Origin: Hymenolepis diminuta
Taxonomy: Eukaryota; Platyhelminthes; Cestoda; Cyclophyllidea; Hymenolepididae
NCBI GenBank assembly: GCA_900708905.1
Contig: CAADRB010000012.1
Span: 293,235-357,234, forward strand
Direction: 5' to 3'
Length of the DNA: 64,000 nt
Positions 50,391-64,000 of the stretch are shown here, piece by piece; position 1 is the first letter of the stretch; every line of letters begins with the position of its first letter. Position numbers and translations under genes: made by a program. The notes beneath the pieces were generated by a model. The model was not told the DNA's origin. It did not search any database and saw nothing but the letters and a program-made list of their open reading frames with translations.

Positions 50391-53300
50391 TTAAATCAAG
50401 GAAGGTCGGTCTTTCTGTTTCATGTTATTTTTCCTTTCAATATTTGAGAAGACAAAATTTTCTTGCGTATACTTCATCAACTTACAATTTTAACAGCTAA
50501 AAATTTTAACTTTGCGGTTAAATACCTCAAATAAAACTTATTGAAATACAATAATCCTTAACAAAATATAATTTGACATTCGTAGCAACCTACATGTTTT
50601 TAAAATTAGAATCCCGAACACTTTATTCAGAATAATTTAATCAGATTGACATTACTATTTGTCCAAGACGTTAGCATCAAGTTTTTTAGTTTGTTATGTT
50701 TCCATGTGAATAAATTAGCATAATTGTGTTGAATAGAACTAATGTCTGTTGAGGAAAATACCAGTTTTGATTAACTGAAGGTAAATTGATGAATCAAAAC
50801 AAATTCAATGGAATCAATATCTTTATCATCTGATCCGTATACCTTATTTTCCTCCAGCTGACACTTTAGGATTGGTCCATTTAAATGTTAGTAAATAACA
50901 TACTGATTAAACTAAATTATGTAGACTTTAGGTCCAAAATGTGAGTAGGAAAGTAAATTGTTTGTGGAAATCGCATTCATTATTCACTTGAATATTGCAT
51001 TTTGGTCATTTTAAAGTAAATTATATAAATTGGTTGAAGGCAGCGGTGATGGACTTATTTTTCATAAGGCCTTTAGCAGAAAGACTGTGACTTATGGTAG
51101 TTGAACATAGTTTAAGGATGACATCTGCTGATGTTTTATTTACATTTCAGTAAGATTTCAAACATTCTGGGGTGGAGCATTCCCTGTAATTAGAATTCGA
51201 CCCGTTTTTATTACATCATCCCTTCCTAAAATTATGAAACAATCGCAGTTTCTCAGCAGAAAATCTTACACCGTTTGCTGATTTTTTGCGATAATTTTTT
51301 AAATTGTCTTTTTGGCTTGAACTCGTAGAATTAACTTTTCATAGGGCTTTCACTCCAAGATTTACTGATTCTCTTCTAATACTGATTTAAATAATGTAAT
51401 TCAAGATACGACATTCGGATCCGCAGTCCTACTTTATAAAGTACAACCTAAAGTGTCAGAAGGGTAATTAAGGCTTATAAAATCCTCTTGAATGAAGGAA
51501 CTCTCACTGGTTTGGTGGACTGTTTATAATTGAAGAATGTTCAAATTGACATACTTGAGCACTGACTTCGAATTCTTCCTTTAATTTTAGATGAGGATTC
51601 AAAAACTCTATTTGGACGTAAACGTACATAAATTTTCGTCCAATCTGTTTTCGATTTAATTTGAATAAACATGTTAATAGCTAACGATAAGCACAATTGT
51701 CTAAAGATAGTAGACAGTGTACCGATTGGAGAATAGGATGCGTACCTTCCAGGATCTTTAATACCTTATGTATACCTTTTCGGTAGTTCGACATTCTTGT
51801 CCAGCTTTAATTTCGTTCGCAAGACTATATTCATGGAAATCTACTCTCATCATTTCGCTGAGCAGCCTTAATTAGTTATTAAATACTAATAAAATGGTTT
51901 TATTTTTAATAAAAAAAGGACGAAAAAATGCCAGTGGAAGTTTTATTAGAGCCTTGTGGATTATTATTCAAAACATGGACTTGTGATAAAAATGAAAATA
52001 TCTGCTGAAGGAACACATGCACCGGTATGTATTGAATGGTGCGAAACAACTGCACTAGGCATAAATAGCCTGGGGGAAATTTTATCCTGATGCAAAACTA
52101 CTGCGCAATTGATCAATGTTTACCAGTTAAATTGACAATGTGTGGTGTCAAACAATAGTAAATGCCAGAGTTCGGATGAGTTTTACGATATTTCTATAAT
52201 AATAAATAAAATGCGTAGTTCGTTGAGGGCATAATGAGGAGGTAAGTATAATCTTGATTAATTTTTATTCAAAATGCTACACTTCCCTCATTGTTTCGTA
52301 TTCGCGAATGGGAAAAATGATTAATAAATGGTTTGGAATACGCTGACCAATCACTGTCAAGATTACATTACATTGAAAGTGGTAAGCGTGGTCAGTATCT
52401 TGAACAGTGTCTGTGTCCGTCATGCTCTCATTAACTCCGACGAATCAGCTAGAGACTAGAAGAACTGCAAGTCCCCATATCAGCTAGGTTATGATTTGTC
52501 TTATCCTATCAGAATATTGTAAATTGTAAATTACAATTGTAAAGTAAGCAAGAACATTTAAATTTTAGGAGATTTTCTGTTGAAATTGTAAGCAAAATTC
52601 ATATCTGCTATTTCATGTTTGAGTCACTTGCACTCTTATAGACTTTCAAGTCTTTTATTAGTATTTTCGTGTAATTCGGTAAAAATCAACGTATATTTTC
52701 GTCTCGTTGGCAGTCTTTTCTGCAATACTCATCAATAGTTACAGATACCGCTACCTAAAGATAATTCAACCTCAGTTTAATCCAACACAACTTGTTAATA
52801 GTACCCGTGTAGGAATTTTTGCGTTTATACATACCCATTATGTTAGATTCACATTCTTTATTTGAGGGTTGTTTTCAGATTTTTATGGCAGGTTATGTAT
52901 AAACATTATTAAAGATTTAATCTATAAATTATTTATTCTAGATTGTTAGGTTATAGTGATTATATCTGGTAAGCGAATTTAAATAAGGAATCAACATTGA
53001 CTATTCAAAAAGCCTACTCATTTCGATTCTTCCTATTTGAGTCCTTTATTTCGAACTAAATTATTGTTAATGACGGTTAAAACTGTATTTTTATATTGCA
53101 GAAAGCTCCTGAAAAGGTGCAGGATATAAAAGTCCTCTTTATTTGATTTTCTTATTCGGATTGTACACTTTTCACTTAATAGATAGCAGTTACCACTTTT
53201 TCAAAATGAATTCTTGCGCACACTGCCAATTGTTATTTGACTGATTAATTAATTGAAAAGGTCGGTCGTGCCACTTTAAAGCATTTTTCTTCCCATGACC

Positions 53301-56300
53301 AATATTTCTTTGAATAGGATTTCAACATACCAGAACCCTCAATTAAGTGTTTGCCATGTTGGAAAAAAATAGTATTCTGTAGTCTCATATTCTATCACTC
53401 AATTTACCGCAAGTATCCTTTAATACTGTGATGAGCGTCCCACTGGTGACCCTTGGGTTGACAGAAGTATACACCATCAGTGCACAGAATAAAAGTAGCA
53501 CATAGTTTACTGTACTTTTAGGACGAATTAATAAAATTCCGAATTTCCTTTCTTCCACAACGCAAAAATATCATAACGAGACCTTACGAATTAGTAACAT
53601 TTATAACAATCCCTTTATAATAGCATGAAATTAACACTTACAAGGAACAAAATAGTAACCCCCACAACAGTTGCCTAGTTATACTAATGGATTAAAAATG
53701 CCCTTACTTAGACGTTTGTAGTGACAATTTTGGCACTACTTGCAAGATTATCATATAATTATTATGTTTATATAGTTATTTATCCAATTTCAAATTGAAA
53801 CATTACATAATTATATTGATCAAATTAATTGAATAAATCTCAATATCTCATTCTATCGTTTCTACGATATGATTGTATAAGTTATGATTAATGTTGTTAA
53901 ATAGGTTAGTCAACCTGTGTTTAATCAAAAGTATAAAATTAGTTATTAAATGAATTATCTTAAATAAACAATTAAATATATTAAAATATGAATTCAATAG
54001 TTGTTTAGTACATACTAAAAAAATACATACAGATTATGGAAGAATAAATAAGCAGATTTTATACTCTTCACAATCTTTCCTAACCTCATAATAAGGAAGT
54101 AACAGAAAATAAACTTTCCTATTTTCCAAGGCAACTCTCTATTTTTTCTTATCCGTGATGAGATTTTTGTTTTGGATTAGAAATTATCGGAGAAGATACC
54201 CGAATAGCCAGAATTCACCTTGCATAATTTGATAAAGTGGTAAAGGTAAAATTCTCTTTGCATTTAATTATTAGTCACTCTAATTGATATAGCATATATG
54301 TTAAAGTATCAAATAAGTGAAAAATATGGATTTAAACAAATACATGCTAAAAGTTCAATCTTAAATACCATGGTGATTAAAATATTTTTGTAGAAATAAG
54401 CTCATATTAACCAATTAAAATTGGAGGTGAAGCAAAGTAAATAATCGTGCGAGAAATTAAGAGTCAAGTCAGAAAACATTTGAAATTTAGATAGAAAGAT
54501 GATCACTCAAATCTTTCAAAATTCAGATAATGCAAGAGTCTTGATCCGCTTACAATTTCTTACTGTCATTTCGCTTGTTCTGATACTCTCCCATTACTAA
54601 AACTTGTAGTAGATTTTATCTGCACTGACAAATATAATAATAATAACCTCATTTTTTAAAAAAGACATTTAAAAAGACGAGTTTTATTAAAAATTTTTTT
54701 ATTAGCTCTCACTTAAGTGGTCATATATAATATACTTATCAAGGTATATTACTATGCAAAAGAACAGATTTTTTAAGTTTCCATACCATCTAAAATTATT
54801 TAAATTTTTAATCTATTTAAATCGTTGAAGTTTCAGCATTTTCGTTCCAAGCCTTTCAAATTCAGGAAGGTTTTAAATCAATTTCGAATTTGGACTATAA
54901 AGCTTTGAAACAGTTTTCGGTTATTGAGTTGATTGACAGATCCACCACCATAAACTCTCGTAATCTAGAGAAAATTTAAGAAATTTGACAATGTATTTAT
55001 AAAAAATGAGGAAAAATAAAAGAATAATATTTTAAAATAGTAAATACGAAAAACCAAATAACGAAGTGTAGCTTAATTAGTCTGCTGAAAAAGAAGGTAG
55101 ATTGACACAATCTAATTAATTTAACATTTTAAGTCTTTAATAAATATTTAATTGCTCATAATTGTTTTATCTTAGACCTATTAAAATAAGTCTCTTACTT
55201 AAGTAAAATTTTATAATTATTACAAATAAAGATCATTTTATGAATTGACTTTAAAATATCTTAGCAACGCCTTCCTGGATCTTTTTTAGAGCATTTCAAA
55301 TGTCACTTTCCAAAAATTGCTTCACAGACTCCTTCCTTATTGTTTGGCTCACAAGTGCCTGTCTCAGAATAAAAGCAACTTTGGGAGAAAAAAATACCCT
55401 CAAATAGTTAAATTTCGGTTAAAAAGAATGATAAATAAGCTGAAGTCCTCAGTGTTTAAATTAAATGCTTTTTCCGACATTTCAATTCAAAATTCATTAT
55501 TTGCATTAACACAGGCTATTTCTATTGGGAATGAAAAATGCAGTAAATATTGAAATAACAAACTATTTTGTATCAATTTGGAATGCAAGTTTAATGCGTT
55601 TTGACATCTGGTAATGCAAACTTTAGTCAGTAAATTAATCCAAACTTCGGTAAATATTTTGCATACTACGACCGTTTCTGACATGAAATATTTTATTGGC
55701 GGTATTTCTAGAACATTATTGAAATTATATTGCAAACTTACGATAAGTGTATAGAATGCTACTGGTAGAAAATCGCATGTCACAAGTAAATTGCAAACAC
55801 TTTGATCTCTATAAAAGAATTAAATTAAGTTTCAAAAGGTTATCTTCAGTGAAATTTTGAATGACTTTAAACTGTTTCATTTTTAATCCTTCCGTGATTC
55901 TTTTTAACACATTTGGGCATAAATCTACCAAACTGCAATTAAATCATCCTCAAATACTTTTATTGATTTAGTTAAAAATTCAAATCCCGAAAGATTTTGA
56001 GTGCAAATATTCAAAAATTACTTTTCAGAGATCTTAACTTTACCAATTACTTTTACACTTGAATTTGGTTTTGAGAGCTGCATATTTAATTGCTCCAACT
56101 CTATCCGCGATATAAAATTCAATTCACAAAATTTCGTTGTTCGACCGAATTTAATAATGAATATTTGGATTATTCATGGCATTGTATTTTTCAGAAATTA
56201 ACAATTAAATAATAATAAAGTAACCTTACATACACAAGGTAAATATTTCTGATAAAAACCTTCGAAGCTGAGTAAGGGAAGTGTTAATACAACTTGATAT

Positions 56301-59300
56301 GAGTAGAGAGAATATATCCTAAAGCCGCTCCTATGGATAACTCGCGTTTTGCCAAACTTCCTTACCAAAATTATCTGACGTGGTTGGCCATTCGTATCAC
56401 TAAGTAACCAAGGAAGTCGATTTCGTGACTTCTAATATAGCAGACATGATCGCTGATCAATGCAGCACCAGCCCACGATTTAGAAAAAGATACTTTCATT
56501 ACAAATTGAACTCAGTGTTTAAATTAATATTCTCATTATTGGCCCATCTTGAAATAATAATTAAATGATGATTCATTTCGATCTGTATCTTAGTTACTCA
56601 TAGAAGCTTTTAGGTCAAGCATATTGATATGGTTCAAACGATTTATACAAATCGAATTTCATCAAACGACTTAAATTCAAATGGTTTTCTTTTTGCAATT
56701 CAGTTGCTTATTTCGCACATCCCAATTTCTCATAGTGGCAAAATGCTCACTCTAATGGAAAAGAATTTATGACATCAAATTTACAGACCATTTATTTAAT
56801 TATACAAATCATTGCACTTGCCGATAATTTATTTAGCAATTTCAACTAATTTTTAAAAATGGATTTAATGAAATTGAGATAATAATTGCACCTTTGTTCT
56901 TTCTATTAGAAGTAGTAATTGAATTAATAATATTTTCAGTAGAATTAAAATGATTACAATTTAAGGGTAAATAGTTTGTTGAGGCGAAGTAATTTTAAAA
57001 GGTCGATTTTGACGTTATTAGTTAATTTAACAAAAAGGATCATATTAAACCAATTTAAAACTAATTTTATAATGACAAATTGTATTTACTTTCTTTTAAT
57101 GTGTCTTCTTCATGTAAATTTTTTGATTTTAGTTACTTAAGGATCTATTTGTATCTATTTTTACTCAAAGTGGTAAGTGAACACCCTAATCCGGAGTGCT
57201 AAATAAACAAGAACATTTAGATATGATTCGCTAATCGTTTTTATGATAAAATTATTAGTAAACTTTGATGTGGCAGTCTGATGAAAATCACACATTCTAT
57301 CATTCTTCTATTAACTAATTTTTGCAAGTATAACTGGTCATTCTGTTTAATGGGTGTTCATCAACGAGTGCAAACTCAGAACTTCATACTTTGTAGGTAT
57401 GCCATTTAAACACTAAAAAATATTGATTCCTGCTTTAGTATTTAGCTAATATGTTCTTTGGGTCTACTAAGTCTAATGACGGTCAGATTTTACTTCATTC
57501 AAGATCGGCGAAAATGAATCAGGTTAAAGGTAAAAAACACTAAATGCCAATCAGAATTCACGGACTCCTTGCGCTTTACAAAAACTACATTTTCAAATAT
57601 TCGTCCTTATCATCCATCTAATTCATATTTTTTGCCTTCTCTCTTTTTTAAAATTCACACCTATTCTCAGCAGTAGTTGCTTTAAGAACGAATAAGATAT
57701 AAGATAAGATATTTAAAGACTCTATCCATTCGACGGCAGATAACGAAATCTCCAATCGTTGTAAAATTAAACGGTCAATTCCACGGCCATTGATCCGGAA
57801 CTCGAACTTCTTAAGTTTCGAATGTTTATTTGCGTTGAGAGTGGTGATATATAGTGTCAGACATCCTAGGGTCTGATGAACAAAACAATGTGAAAGCTGA
57901 TATTTTTTGGCATACTACCTTTTTTAAAATGTAACTTGTTAAGGTGGATAACACTTCATGTAATCGTACGATTAGTATCTTCTTCAATAACCCTCTGAAA
58001 AGTGAAAAGAAAACGTTGACGTGAACTTTAACTATTGATAAAATTAAATTTCAGAACTTCTTATTGCCTTCTTTTGTAATTATCATTCATGTTAAAATAA
58101 AAATATTTAATAAAAATAATTTTTTAGGCTTTAGCTGTTATTGTGTACTCCTGCAAGACCTGAATTCAATTGTTCAATATTTGTTTGAGCACATCTAGTA
58201 TGTGGCGTAACCAAAAGTTCAATAGAGAAGTAGCAAAATGCGAGTTTATCACCAGCGAACTTCAAAGTGCTGCCAAGATGAATGCGAGGAAAATAGCTTC
58301 AGTGGACTTCGGATTTATCTTTATTTATTTTTATGCTCGCAGCATCGCATTATAGAAGTTTTTGTGCTTTTAAATAGCAAAAATTGGTGTTGTTCAAGGA
58401 ACCCACTCTTTGTACTATTTTTATAATGCTTATAATAATTAAATTTGTGGGTCGTTATTTCTTTCATAGGTGAATTTGAGGCGTTCCAATGCCAACTTAA
58501 TTTCAGCTACATAAATTATATTGAATAATATATTTAAATTTTATATTGACATGGTATTAAGATTTTTTATTTATGTTTTACTCGGGCATGAGACAAACAG
58601 GACGAATTGGAGGAAATTTATTTAAAAAACTAAAAAACAAAATTAGGGACCTCTTCGAATTTATTATTAAATGTGCCGATAAATAAAACATAATTGTGGT
58701 TTTGCGTATTAAAACAACATAATATTATTGTTGCCTTATATTATTTTCTCCAATATGTTGTGCCTCATATTGGTTGATAAACTCGGTGATTTCCTCTCGA
58801 TGAAGAATGTTGATACAATCGAAAAAACATGCATATGGCCTGCAAATTGGACAACTGTTTAATTACCCAATCTTTGCAGATTTTTCTGTCCTTTTCCATG
58901 GCGAATCGTCCACGTGTTTTAATTTGATTAGATTCAATTTTGTGCACCAACGGATGCATCTTAAAAATACAAGCGATAGGTTTGCTGAAATTTGTTTCGA
59001 TCAAAAGCTCATCAAATTGGATTTATAAATGTAGGCCTACCTTAACTTTCAACTTAACTTATTAGGTTAAATTTGATTAGAATGGTTTATTTTTGTTTCG
59101 TACCCAAGTGATTGCACCCTGTTTGGATCAGGCGATAAGTGTTCAGTAGTTCAAAGCCATTCAATCCTTCAAAATATGATTTACGATAGATTCTAAATAA
59201 ATAAAGCACAATGATAACAAATGGTCATCCATTAGGATTTCATCCTAAATCAATACACCTTGAATGAATTCAATACGTTTTTCAAAGACATATGAAAGGA

Positions 59301-60142
59301 AAATTCAAAATTGCAAGTAATCTTTTACTATCCCTTATTAAACCAATGCGAATTAAACCTTTTATATCAGTTTCACAATTAAGGAATTTAAAATATTTAA
59401 AAACAAAGATATCTAACGATATCCTGATATTCATAAAAGCGAATAACGAAAGGCCTTCTTTTGTAAAACTGATTGTCTTTACTAAGTATTTTCCAAGAGG
59501 CTATAAGAACTCAACAACACTAGAAACGCACACTAGGCTGTGAGCAGCTTGGATCTCTTTCTAAAGAAAAAGAGAGAAATGATTTTGGGGTCTAGATTCA
59601 AGTCATACAAGTTCAGAGACCTATAGAAGGAGGTCAAGTGTAAACAGATTATCGGTCATGATCTGTGCAAAGTTTACTTCGAATTTAAAAGAATTGTTCT
59701 TTAAAATAGTTGTTTTTGTTTTCATGGAAAGTAAAAGCTGATGACAAGTAGGTTAAACGCACCTTCGTAAACTGTTAACTAACATCTACATTTGTTCCAT
59801 TCTGTTTAATGCGAGAATATGAATCGGATAAAATTGACCAACAACAGAATTTTGATCATCAGTTTTAGAAACGGGCCAAATACCGGGTTGTGAACTCAAA
59901 AGTAAGCATGATTTCGAGATGATTTTCACTCTAGTAGACCTTCTACTCTTGTTTTTTTAAAGTGTCTTCCCTGATTATACCCTTAAAATTTCATGAATTC
60001 AGCTAATAGTACAAGATGGCTAAATGACGGATTCTTGTAATTCAACATTTCTGTGGCAAAAACAATTTCTGTTTGGTATATTTACATAAAATCGATATAT
60101 GTACTTTTACATTGCAATTTATTCTCCTTCGAAAATTTCAGC

Positions 60143-60358
60143 AAATTAATATAAAGATCGAAATAAATGATGTGTTCTGGGCGTGTTTCGTACCTTGGTT
60201 AGGGACCAGATGCTATCTGCAACGGTTTCCTAACTTTGGTTTGAAGTCAAAAGATTTAGCATTTTTCATTTCACTTCATATTCTAGATCTGCGAAAATTG
60301 TATGCTTCCTATCTAGACAAAGTGGAATTCGATTGGATGTATCAATTTTGCAATTGGT
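60143..60358 (+). CDS. Candidate internal coding exon, unknown product
   Basis: A 72-codon block is open from an AAAATTTCAG acceptor (60142) to an AATTG/GTAAGT consensus donor (60359). The peptide includes DVFWACFVPWLGTRCYLQRF and KLYASYLDKVEFDWMYQFCN, more protein-like in composition than nearby frames. I recognise no family, and no flanking exon was found. Chance remains quite possible. Confidence 0.27.
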
Positions 60359-62658
60359 AAGTTTTGATGGCGCTTATTAAGCTAATTTGACCTACGTGAT
60401 TGTGTTTAGGTTGGGATAGTGCTCATAACCAATATGTATACTTATTCTTTGAATGCCTTCACCTATTTGTCTTAGTCAATTGGCATGAAAGGACATTCCT
60501 TTCAGTTGGTATAAAATTTGCACTTAATGTCGGTTTATTTTCTCAATGACTCATTTATCAAATCACTTCAAAAAGTCTCAGATGTATTTTTCATATATTT
60601 GCATTAGGTTATCAAATTGTTAAGGTGAAGAGATGTTTGGTTAGTAGATATATTTCAATTGATACAAGTAATTGGTTGAGGAAATTTCCTAATTTTGATA
60701 TACTTTTCGATTTAATCTCCTTTCATGGGTTTTAATAGCTAGTCACGCGCGGCCTCAAAGAAAAGTACAATTTTTTGCCGGAATCGAGTACTTGTCAAAC
60801 GAGTGCTTACGTATGAGAGAAAAATCCTGATTTATTTGGTATCTTTGAAAGATTCTGTATTGTAAATATATTTTCGTTTGATTTCCAACAAAATAAACAA
60901 GAATTTACCTAAGTTTAACAATTACATTTTAAAAACTCAATAGGTGTTAAGAAGACGTTCTGCTAAATTCCTCTTTATACAGGATTGAATCGAAAAGCAA
61001 AGAACTCAATTTTAACTTTTTGGATTATTTTAAATTTGAAAGGTTGTTAAATGTTACGTTTAGTATTGTTTAACCTTAAATACCACTACAAGATTTTAAG
61101 AAAACATTAGGATTAAAATCATTTCAGCGGGAGAAGGAGTCGACAGTCAATTACATGAGAAAGTGGGTTGATCTGAAAGCAACGCATTCTTAGAGCTGCT
61201 AGGAATCTTAATAGCTTCCGATTTTCTGACGCTTTTTTACAAAATCGATCGGCATTAACTTACTCACTCAGTTTTATCATATACCCGGTACAAATAATCA
61301 TATCTGTAATTCGGATACCATCTACTTATATGAATTGTCAATGTAATAACGCCAATTAAAAATATTAAATATGAATTTCTGTCAATTAATAATCTTTCTT
61401 TTATTTGCAAATGAATGAGTTGTGGTTGCAAATGACAGTCATGTTGCTAATAATTTCTGAAGTTATTTAATATTCCCTTTGGTAGCAATTTTTTAAGGTA
61501 GTTAACACATCAAACTTCTCAATATTGTATTTATGTATTTCATTCATGGTTGAAGAATAGAAAATGTTATTCTATACGATCGTTTGCTATTTGATGCTAC
61601 TTTATTTTCATATCATAGTATGACACTTATTAGTCGCCCATGCTGTTAGGTGATTCGTGATTTTTTTACCCTGTCAAAAGCCATGCATAATGTGACAAGT
61701 GAATTGGAAAATTTCGGTCTTGAAATTAAGTCTAACGTGTAGATTTTCACCTGCGTTGATTTTCATTCACGAACTCTTGCCTCTCAGCAGTCATTCAAAT
61801 TTGATTTCAAACGAAAGCAAACACCCGAATTTGAAAATATGGGTGGTGGCACCACTCCCATCTTATGAATGCGAGAGCTGTGAGCGGGTAAATCGAAGAG
61901 TGTTTGTAAAGACCCCGATTAAATGATTTAATCCCATTCCATCTATCCACACTTTCATTACCGTTTTAATTACATCGAGGATTATCATGAGTAGTGTATA
62001 ATACTAAAATGAAGTTGCTTTCTTTCATATTGTTTTGAAACATTAAATGCCCATAATTTTCAATATATTTTCTGATACAAAGCGGAATTAAAATATTCTC
62101 GATATCCTGAGTTGAATTCATAAAAAACATAAAAGAAATTCTTTCCTCAGACACTAGGTTACTCATTGCTTTTCTTCACTATGAATGAAGCTTCCTCACC
62201 GATGTATTACTTGCAAGGCCGACGATCAGTCAATCTTCTATATTTAAGCTTTTTATGAGCAGTTGAATTTCACAGAATTGTAAATTTTAGTCTCCAGGTC
62301 GTGGCAGATTATCTTTCCTCTTTCTTCAAGGTGTAAGCAAGAGCAGTAATAGTGACAGGATAATATTAAATCACCGACAGCATAAGATTTATGATATTTT
62401 CCAGAATCGCTTCTCTTTAATTTTTCGTTCTCCTCAAAATTCAAACGCTGAACACAATTTCAATCAACAAAATCCAATGCAATCTTTGATTGGGAAAAGA
62501 AATAATGTAAATAAATTGTTGTGATACGGTTTTCGTACTGACAAATCTAAAATATTAATATATCTTACTTTTCGGATACTATAGTTGTAAACTATCGCTT
62601 TTGAGGTTTAATTTTTTTGGTTCCAGTTAGTTAAAATTCTACACTCCTTTCAATATAC

Positions 62659-62671
62659 ATATATATATATT
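62659..62671 (+). repeat. (TA)n simple repeat
   Basis: Short ATATATATATAT run. Confidence 0.5.
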
Positions 62672-63784
62672 TGGATTTTCAAGAGAAGGTCTATGGACTA
62701 TACACTAATTAAGGAAAATTGGGACATTTTAAATTAAGATTATAGTACCCGTGCACGCTGACTCATAAGCCTGCTTTGTCTCTATGTATGGCACGCCTAC
62801 TGACTCATACCTCTGCTTAACTATTAATTATCCATTAACAAAGAATACGAAATCGGTCAACCGCCATATTATACCTCATTTCGTCTGTTCCTCACATTTC
62901 GGATTGTCCTCGACCAGTGTCTACTCCTCATTCCACCCAATTCCTCCTCCCACACCTTACTACTTTTCCCTCTCATCCATCTCCAATCTTCAAATAAACC
63001 AGTGGTCCTGACATCACATAGTCATTTTACTCGAGAAAGATCTTTGTTATCCGTGAGCCTCAAGAAGATTAATAGTTTTGTGAGGAGACATCCACCCTAA
63101 TGCGGTCAGGATTAGAGCTACTTTAATTTCCTCTTGATATCATTTTAAGTAAAAAATTTGTTCAAAGCAGACTGCTAATGTTTTTTTTATTTTGAATATA
63201 ATGCTTTTAATAGCTAAATAAATACAGAAAAAAAACATTTAAAGTGAATCGTACACTCTTTCAAATTGGATTTACTAATATCACAATTTTTTATTAACAA
63301 TCGAGTAAATCATGCTAAAAGTACAAAGTCGTCCACATCTGAATGAGTTCAAAAAGTATTGCTACAAACCAAATCCAAGTTATTAAAAATTTATTAAATT
63401 GCAAGCTAAAGAAATTACTCGTTTGACTATTAATAGTCAACGTTTCCGGTTAGCCTCTAAAAGTCAATCAAACAGATTACAGGTCTCTAGACTTTCACAG
63501 AGAGATGAATGATTTATGAATTAATTATTAATAAAAATAATGTGTTGCAAATAAGGGAATATAAGGAAATCCATTCACCAAATACGGTGGGAGTCTTTGA
63601 ATCACCCGATTTGCTTAGAAGTTGTTACAGATTAGAGCTCTCTGCTAGCTATCTCATCTTTGCTGTGCTAAACTATAAGATAATTAATATCATGCAGGAT
63701 CATTTTCCCCTCCCAACAACTGAAGGCAAAAATGAACTAGTTGCTGGACCGATCCTTCTTGATATAAAACCTGTTAATGAGCAT

Positions 63785-63866
63785 CAAACATCATAGACAA
63801 GCATTCGGTGGGATGCAAAGGACGAATCGTGTCATTTAAACTTTGGAACGTGAGCTACTTGAATCC
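63785..63866 (+). repeat. 180-bp repeat, partial copy
   Basis: GACAAGCATTCGGTGGGATG and GGACGAATCGTGTCATTTAA then ACTTTGGAACGTGAGCT parallel the central part of the 12926 copy. Confidence 0.55.
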
Positions 63867-64000
63867 AAAAAAATGAGTTGCTTTCCACAATTAAAAATTG
63901 GACATTATTATGTGCTCCTGTATGTAATAATAATAATTTATATTAAGGATAGCCCTAATCTGTGCTATTTTTATTCAGTCTCACACTTTTAATTTATCTT

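Larger units (their letters stand above)
40261..64000. other. Long gene-poor region
   Basis: About 24 kb of AT-rich sequence. I see interspersed repeats, a small CpG/CCAAT patch at 47.2-47.4 kb and one exon-like block at 60143-60358, but no gene that I can identify. It could be a very long intron of a gene beginning in the 36.5-40.3 kb zone, or intergenic. Confidence 0.45.

Noticed and set aside
55487..55783. 98-codon minus-strand frame
   Set aside because: Low-complexity AT-rich sequence with no family resemblance or splice support.

Overview
This is a eukaryotic (metazoan) window. It is AT-rich, its genes are split by GT–AG introns from about 63 nt to 9.7 kb, and most of it is non-coding. 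Two complete protein-coding genes can be reconstructed exon by exon with consistent splice phases. The ARPC2-like gene carries an apparent 36-nt micro-intron, and introns of about that length are a recognised feature of tapeworm genomes. With the AT-richness, this makes a flatworm, perhaps a cestode, my best guess, but it is an inference and not proven. An 'nn' at 38887-38888 shows that this is a scaffolded assembly.

Layout. (1) 1352-5108, minus strand: ARPC2, the p34 subunit of the Arp2/3 actin-nucleating complex, six coding exons, about 322 aa. (2) 5109-6288: a 1.2-kb head-to-head intergenic region that must hold the promoters of both genes. (3) 6289-31256, plus strand: GPR155/LYCHOS, a lysosomal permease-like plus GPCR-like membrane protein with a C-terminal DEP domain, 16 coding exons, 874 aa (the human protein is about 870 aa). 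Its introns hold a dead Tc1/mariner copy (22812-24080) and several short interspersed repeats. (4) 31257-64000: a gene-poor stretch. It has a GC/CpG- and CCAAT-rich zone at about 36.5-40.3 kb and a second small one at 47.2-47.4 kb, which look like promoter or regulatory DNA. It also has a few unproven exon candidates (37492-37609, 38833-38848, 60143-60358) and dispersed repeats.

Repeats. Two short interspersed families recur. One is tRNA-derived, with an A-box-like TGGCGCAGTGG (copies near 2.9, 9.4, 36.3 and 42.9 kb). The other is an unrecognised repeat of about 180 bp (copies near 9.8, 12.9, 41.6, 46.0, 50.3 and 63.8 kb). Neither family encodes a protein that I can see.

The two genes act in different processes (actin branching; lysosomal cholesterol sensing and mTORC1 signalling). 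Their adjacency implies at most shared promoter DNA. I did not find a clearly new biological system. The most checkable oddities are the 36-nt GC–AG micro-intron, the ARPC2 stop codon lying inside a perfect splice-donor sequence, the divergent cholesterol-site residues in GPR155, and the CpG/CCAAT zone with no assignable gene.
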